Shown: piece by piece, positions 61,601 through 64,000 of the stretch
Layout of the letters: every line of letters starts with the position of its first letter
Position numbering within the stretch: position 1 is the stretch's first letter
Assembly (NCBI GenBank): GCA_022450155.1
Contig: JAKUQR010000006.1
Span: 62,001-126,000, forward strand
Direction: 5' to 3'
Length of the DNA stretch: 64,000 bases
Source: Gammaproteobacteria bacterium
GTDB lineage: Bacteria; Pseudomonadota; Gammaproteobacteria; Arenicellales; UBA868
Notes under the pieces: generated by a model
Databases searched by the model: none
Seen by the model: only the letters and a program-made list of their open reading frames with translations
Told to the model about the DNA's origin: nothing
Program-made: the position numbers and the translations under genes

Positions 61601-61704
61601 AATTGCTCCTGATTCAGTACCATGGCTGACAGATTACAGCATTCATAGAAAGAAATGGTTTTCTCGTCAACTGTCCCAAATCTTGCTGATGTCGCATGAA
61701 GTAG

Positions 61705-62637
61705 GTGACCGCGACAACTTTGTCTGAACCCTATAGGACTTCAGGTTCTGAGCACACCGACTCAGTCGGGCGCCGCGGATATGCTATTGGATTGATGATT
61801 GCGAGTTCGGTGGTGATCAGTTTTACCGGCTTGATTGTTCGTCATGTGGACGCTGACCCCATGGTCATGAATTTCTATCGTGCCTTGTCACTCATGGTCG
61901 CGGTTACGCTTATTCTGGCCATTCAGTATCGCCGTATGGCCATTACCCATGTGATCCGGATTGGCTGGCCCGGAATTGTTGGTGGGGTGATGCTGACCGT
62001 GGCAGCAATCTCGTTCCTCCAGTCGATGACGCATACCACTGTTGCCAACACGCTGTTTATTCTGGGGGCTATTCCTTTTTTTACTGCTGTGCTGGCCTGG
62101 ATTTTCCTGAGAGAGCGGCCCGCACGGGCGACGCTGTGGGCAATGGTGATCGCCTTTTCCGGCATCACGGTCATGCTGGGTGAGGGATTCGGCTCGGGGT
62201 CAGCCTACGGAAATCTCATGGCAATGGTCACGGCGATCTGTTTTTCTATTTATACGGTACTCGTGCGGCGCAACCGTCACGTTAATATGCTGCCGGCACT
62301 GCTGGTCTCGACGGTATTGATCATACTGGTTGCCGGTGTGAGTAGTTACGGCAGTCTCACGATCTCCACCGGTGACCTGGTGTTGTGTGTCCTCTGGGGT
62401 GGCGTACTGTCTGGGTTTACCAGTGTCTGTTTCATCGTTGCATCTCGCCACCTGGCAGCGGCAGAGTTGACGCTGTTTATGCTGTTGGAATTTGCCCTCG
62501 GACCGGTCTGGGTGTGGTTGTTCGTGAACGAGATCCCTTCGCGTTGGACATTGTTAGGGGGCAGTCTGGTCGTCGCAGCCGTAATCACGCGGGCACTGGT
62601 CGAATGGCGTCAACCCCTGCCGTCTGGTTCGGGGTAG
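61705..62637 (+). CDS. EamA/DMT-family transporter
   Basis: A 310-residue membrane protein with about ten helices in two EamA repeats (first starting GYAIGLMIASSVVISFTGLIV, split as GYAIGLMIASSVVIS and FTGLIV; second from NLMAMVTAICFSIYTVLV). Start is a GTG at 61705, in a region without a good ribosome site; the next in-frame Met (residue 31) would delete part of helix 1. It is the second EamA protein in this window, with different sequence from the one at 19446. It probably exports a metabolite; substrate unknown. Confidence 0.8.
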   Translation: MTATTLSEPYRTSGSEHTDSVGRRGYAIGLMIASSVVISFTGLIVRHVDADPMVMNFYRALSLMVAVTLILAIQYRRMAITHVIRIGWPGIVGGVMLTVAAISFLQSMTHTTVANTLFILGAIPFFTAVLAWIFLRERPARATLWAMVIAFSGITVMLGEGFGSGSAYGNLMAMVTAICFSIYTVLVRRNRHVNMLPALLVSTVLIILVAGVSSYGSLTISTGDLVLCVLWGGVLSGFTSVCFIVASRHLAAAELTLFMLLEFALGPVWVWLFVNEIPSRWTLLGGSLVVAAVITRALVEWRQPLPSGSG

Positions 62638-62698
62638 GTTGGATCTGGGATCTGGGATCTGCGACCCGATACTCGATGCCCTGTCGTAAAGGCTCAGA

Positions 62699-64000
62699 TC
62701 ACACCATCGGCACCTGTTTGGCAGCAATCGAAGCCGGCGAGATGACTTCTAGGTCCAGTTCGACGTGCCACCTTTCGGTGCACCGCACTTGAGGCGGTGC
62801 AGTCGGTTTTCCGGAACCTGTCATAACAAAACCCTCGTAACCGCCCATCATGACGCTGTTGCATTTGTCCACATAAATTGGAAACCCACCGATGTAAGGC
62901 ATAAATACTCTCGGTCGCCCGGGAATATTCGCGCCCACATACCAGGAACTACAAGTCGATCGAAGCGAAACCTGAGAGACTTCGTTGACGTGGTCTACCC
63001 AATCGTTTTCGTCGTGAACTTTGGCTTCGATGGTGTCTGCTCCTACATCCCGCATGTGACCAATGCAGTCAGCAATCCAGTCGACGTGCTGTTCGATCGC
63101 CTGGATCATACTCGCGAGAACAGAAGGGCTGCCGGGGCCAGTGATCATGAACAGATTTGGGAAGCCGCTTGATGACAGGCCGAGATAGGTACGAGGCCCA
63201 GCGCTCCATTTTTTCTTTAGGGTCAAGCCACCACGCCCAGTAATTTGAATTTTGTCGAATGATCCGGTCATTGCGGCAAATCCGGTGGCGCAGACAACGC
63301 TATCAAATTCATACTCAATGTCGTTAGCGAAAATACCTTTCTTTGTAAAACGTTCGATCGGTTTTTCAGACACATCGACCAGTCTGACGTGCGGCTGGTT
63401 GTAGGCAGCAAAATAGCCCGTATCGACGCACAGACGCTTGCAGCCAAAAACGTTGTCTGGACAAAGCAGATCGGCCGTCTCGGGGTCTTTGACAATATCG
63501 CGAATCTTACTGCGTGCGAACTCAGCGATCGTGTCGTTGGCTTGCTTGTTGAAAAGAATATCACCATAAGCGCCAAGGAACGGTAGGCCGCCACGAGCCC
63601 AGAATTCTTCGTACTGTTGTTCGCGCAATTCCGCTGTCGCTTCAAGGGCTGGTGATGTGTTGTACTCGAAAAAAAAGCCTGTTGGCCTTGCGCGCGCCTT
63701 TGCCCTGAGATCGGGATAACTCGACTTAACGGATTTCACATAATCCAGTTCTAAATCCTCGTTGTGTGCGGGCACTGAGTAGTTCGGTGTTCGCTGGAAT
63801 ACAGTTAACGACGACGCCTGACCCGCAATAACGGGTATTGCTTGAATTGCCGATGAACCCGTGCCAATGACCCCAACCCGAAGCCCTGAAAAATCAACTT
63901 CATCATGAGGCCACTCGCCCGTGTGATAGATCGAACCGCCAAATTCGTCGAGACCTTCGAAATCAGGCAGGTTTGCAGCCGACAGGCAACCTATTGCCAT
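62699..64000 (-). CDS. Baeyer-Villiger-type flavin monooxygenase, N-terminus beyond the window
   Basis: A partial protein: 433 residues are visible, the 5' end lies past the right edge and includes the FAD GxGxxG motif. The BVMO fingerprint is seen as FGGSIYHTGEWP (F-x-G-x3-H-x3-W-P). VGVIGTGSSAIQAIPVI is the NADPH loop. VVCATGF and GPGSPSVL agree with cyclohexanone- and phenylacetone-type monooxygenases. It would insert oxygen into a ketone to give an ester or lactone. The neighbouring EamA gene is convergent, with a 61-bp gap. Confidence 0.85.
   Translation of the reverse strand: MAIGCLSAANLPDFEGLDEFGGSIYHTGEWPHDEVDFSGLRVGVIGTGSSAIQAIPVIAGQASSLTVFQRTPNYSVPAHNEDLELDYVKSVKSSYPDLRAKARARPTGFFFEYNTSPALEATAELREQQYEEFWARGGLPFLGAYGDILFNKQANDTIAEFARSKIRDIVKDPETADLLCPDNVFGCKRLCVDTGYFAAYNQPHVRLVDVSEKPIERFTKKGIFANDIEYEFDSVVCATGFAAMTGSFDKIQITGRGGLTLKKKWSAGPRTYLGLSSSGFPNLFMITGPGSPSVLASMIQAIEQHVDWIADCIGHMRDVGADTIEAKVHDENDWVDHVNEVSQVSLRSTCSSWYVGANIPGRPRVFMPYIGGFPIYVDKCNSVMMGGYEGFVMTGSGKPTAPPQVRCTERWHVELDLEVISPASIAAKQVPMV

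Noticed and set aside
1-64000. tRNA, rRNA, CRISPR arrays, prophage and integrase genes
   Set aside because: None recognised by reading intergenic sequence and translated frames.

Overview
The window looks like accessory, catabolism-rich chromosome from a marine heterotrophic proteobacterium, most likely an alphaproteobacterium. This is inferred from gene content: a DmdA-like DMSP demethylase, two DMSP-lyase-like proteins, many quaternary-amine (betaine) enzymes, CbtAB, a DUF1127 protein, and amino-acid and peptide ABC transporters. I see no rRNA, tRNA, CRISPR array, prophage or replication origin.

Layout. 0-4.2 kb: a branched-chain-amino-acid-type ABC transporter (LivH cut by the window edge, LivJ-like binding protein), divergent from a large DUF3604 protein. 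4.4-12 kb: a PaaK-like CoA ligase and a crotonase on the minus strand, facing a plus-strand operon of SDR, TSUP exporter, CuyA/D-cysteine-desulfhydrase-like PLP enzyme, alpha/beta hydrolase and ThDP enzyme. This could be a C3-sulfonate or sulfur amino-acid pathway. 12-23 kb: single genes and pairs (DUF1127, agmatinase, PhyH dioxygenase, GFA, NnrU, membrane hydroxylase, CitE-like lyase, DmdA-like protein, EamA, amidase, dialkylglycine-decarboxylase-like enzyme). 23.3-35.4 kb: about twelve tightly packed minus-strand genes forming a likely operon: GNAT, Rieske oxygenase, three SDRs, AroM, DUF917, HyuA, DddQ-like cupin, dimethylglycine-dehydrogenase-like flavoprotein and an MttB-family methyltransferase. 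35.4-42.5 kb: a betaine cluster of Rieske, Old-Yellow-Enzyme-type demethylase, a second Rieske, an enolase-superfamily epimerase-like protein and an MDR dehydrogenase. 42.5-54.6 kb: a patchwork with truncated genes (a CysNC lacking its GTPase part, a frameshifted gene, an acyl-CoA synthetase stub, a nuclease stub, an IS3 remnant) among intact genes (DddP-like M24 protein, CbtBA, CaiB CoA-transferase, PEMT-like methyltransferase, EutQ-like cupin, glutamine-synthetase-like enzyme, a fourth Rieske). 54.8-60.3 kb: a complete peptide-type ABC transporter whose two ATPases are fused. 60.3-64 kb: decayed gene ends, a 2-hydroxyacid dehydrogenase, an EamA exporter and a partial Baeyer-Villiger-type monooxygenase.

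How the genes may work together (inference): importers bring in osmolytes and peptides. Rieske oxygenases and flavoprotein demethylases strip N-methyl groups from betaines. GcvT-type domains (DmdA-like, DMGDH-like) and the MttB protein move the methyl groups to one-carbon carriers. The DmdA-, DddQ- and DddP-like proteins would handle DMSP by demethylation and by cleavage. The AroM-DUF917-HyuA block may process a hydantoin, thiohydantoin or lactam. All four Rieske alpha subunits lack a partner reductase in the window and carry Glu at the bridging position, as in carnitine and glycine-betaine oxygenases.
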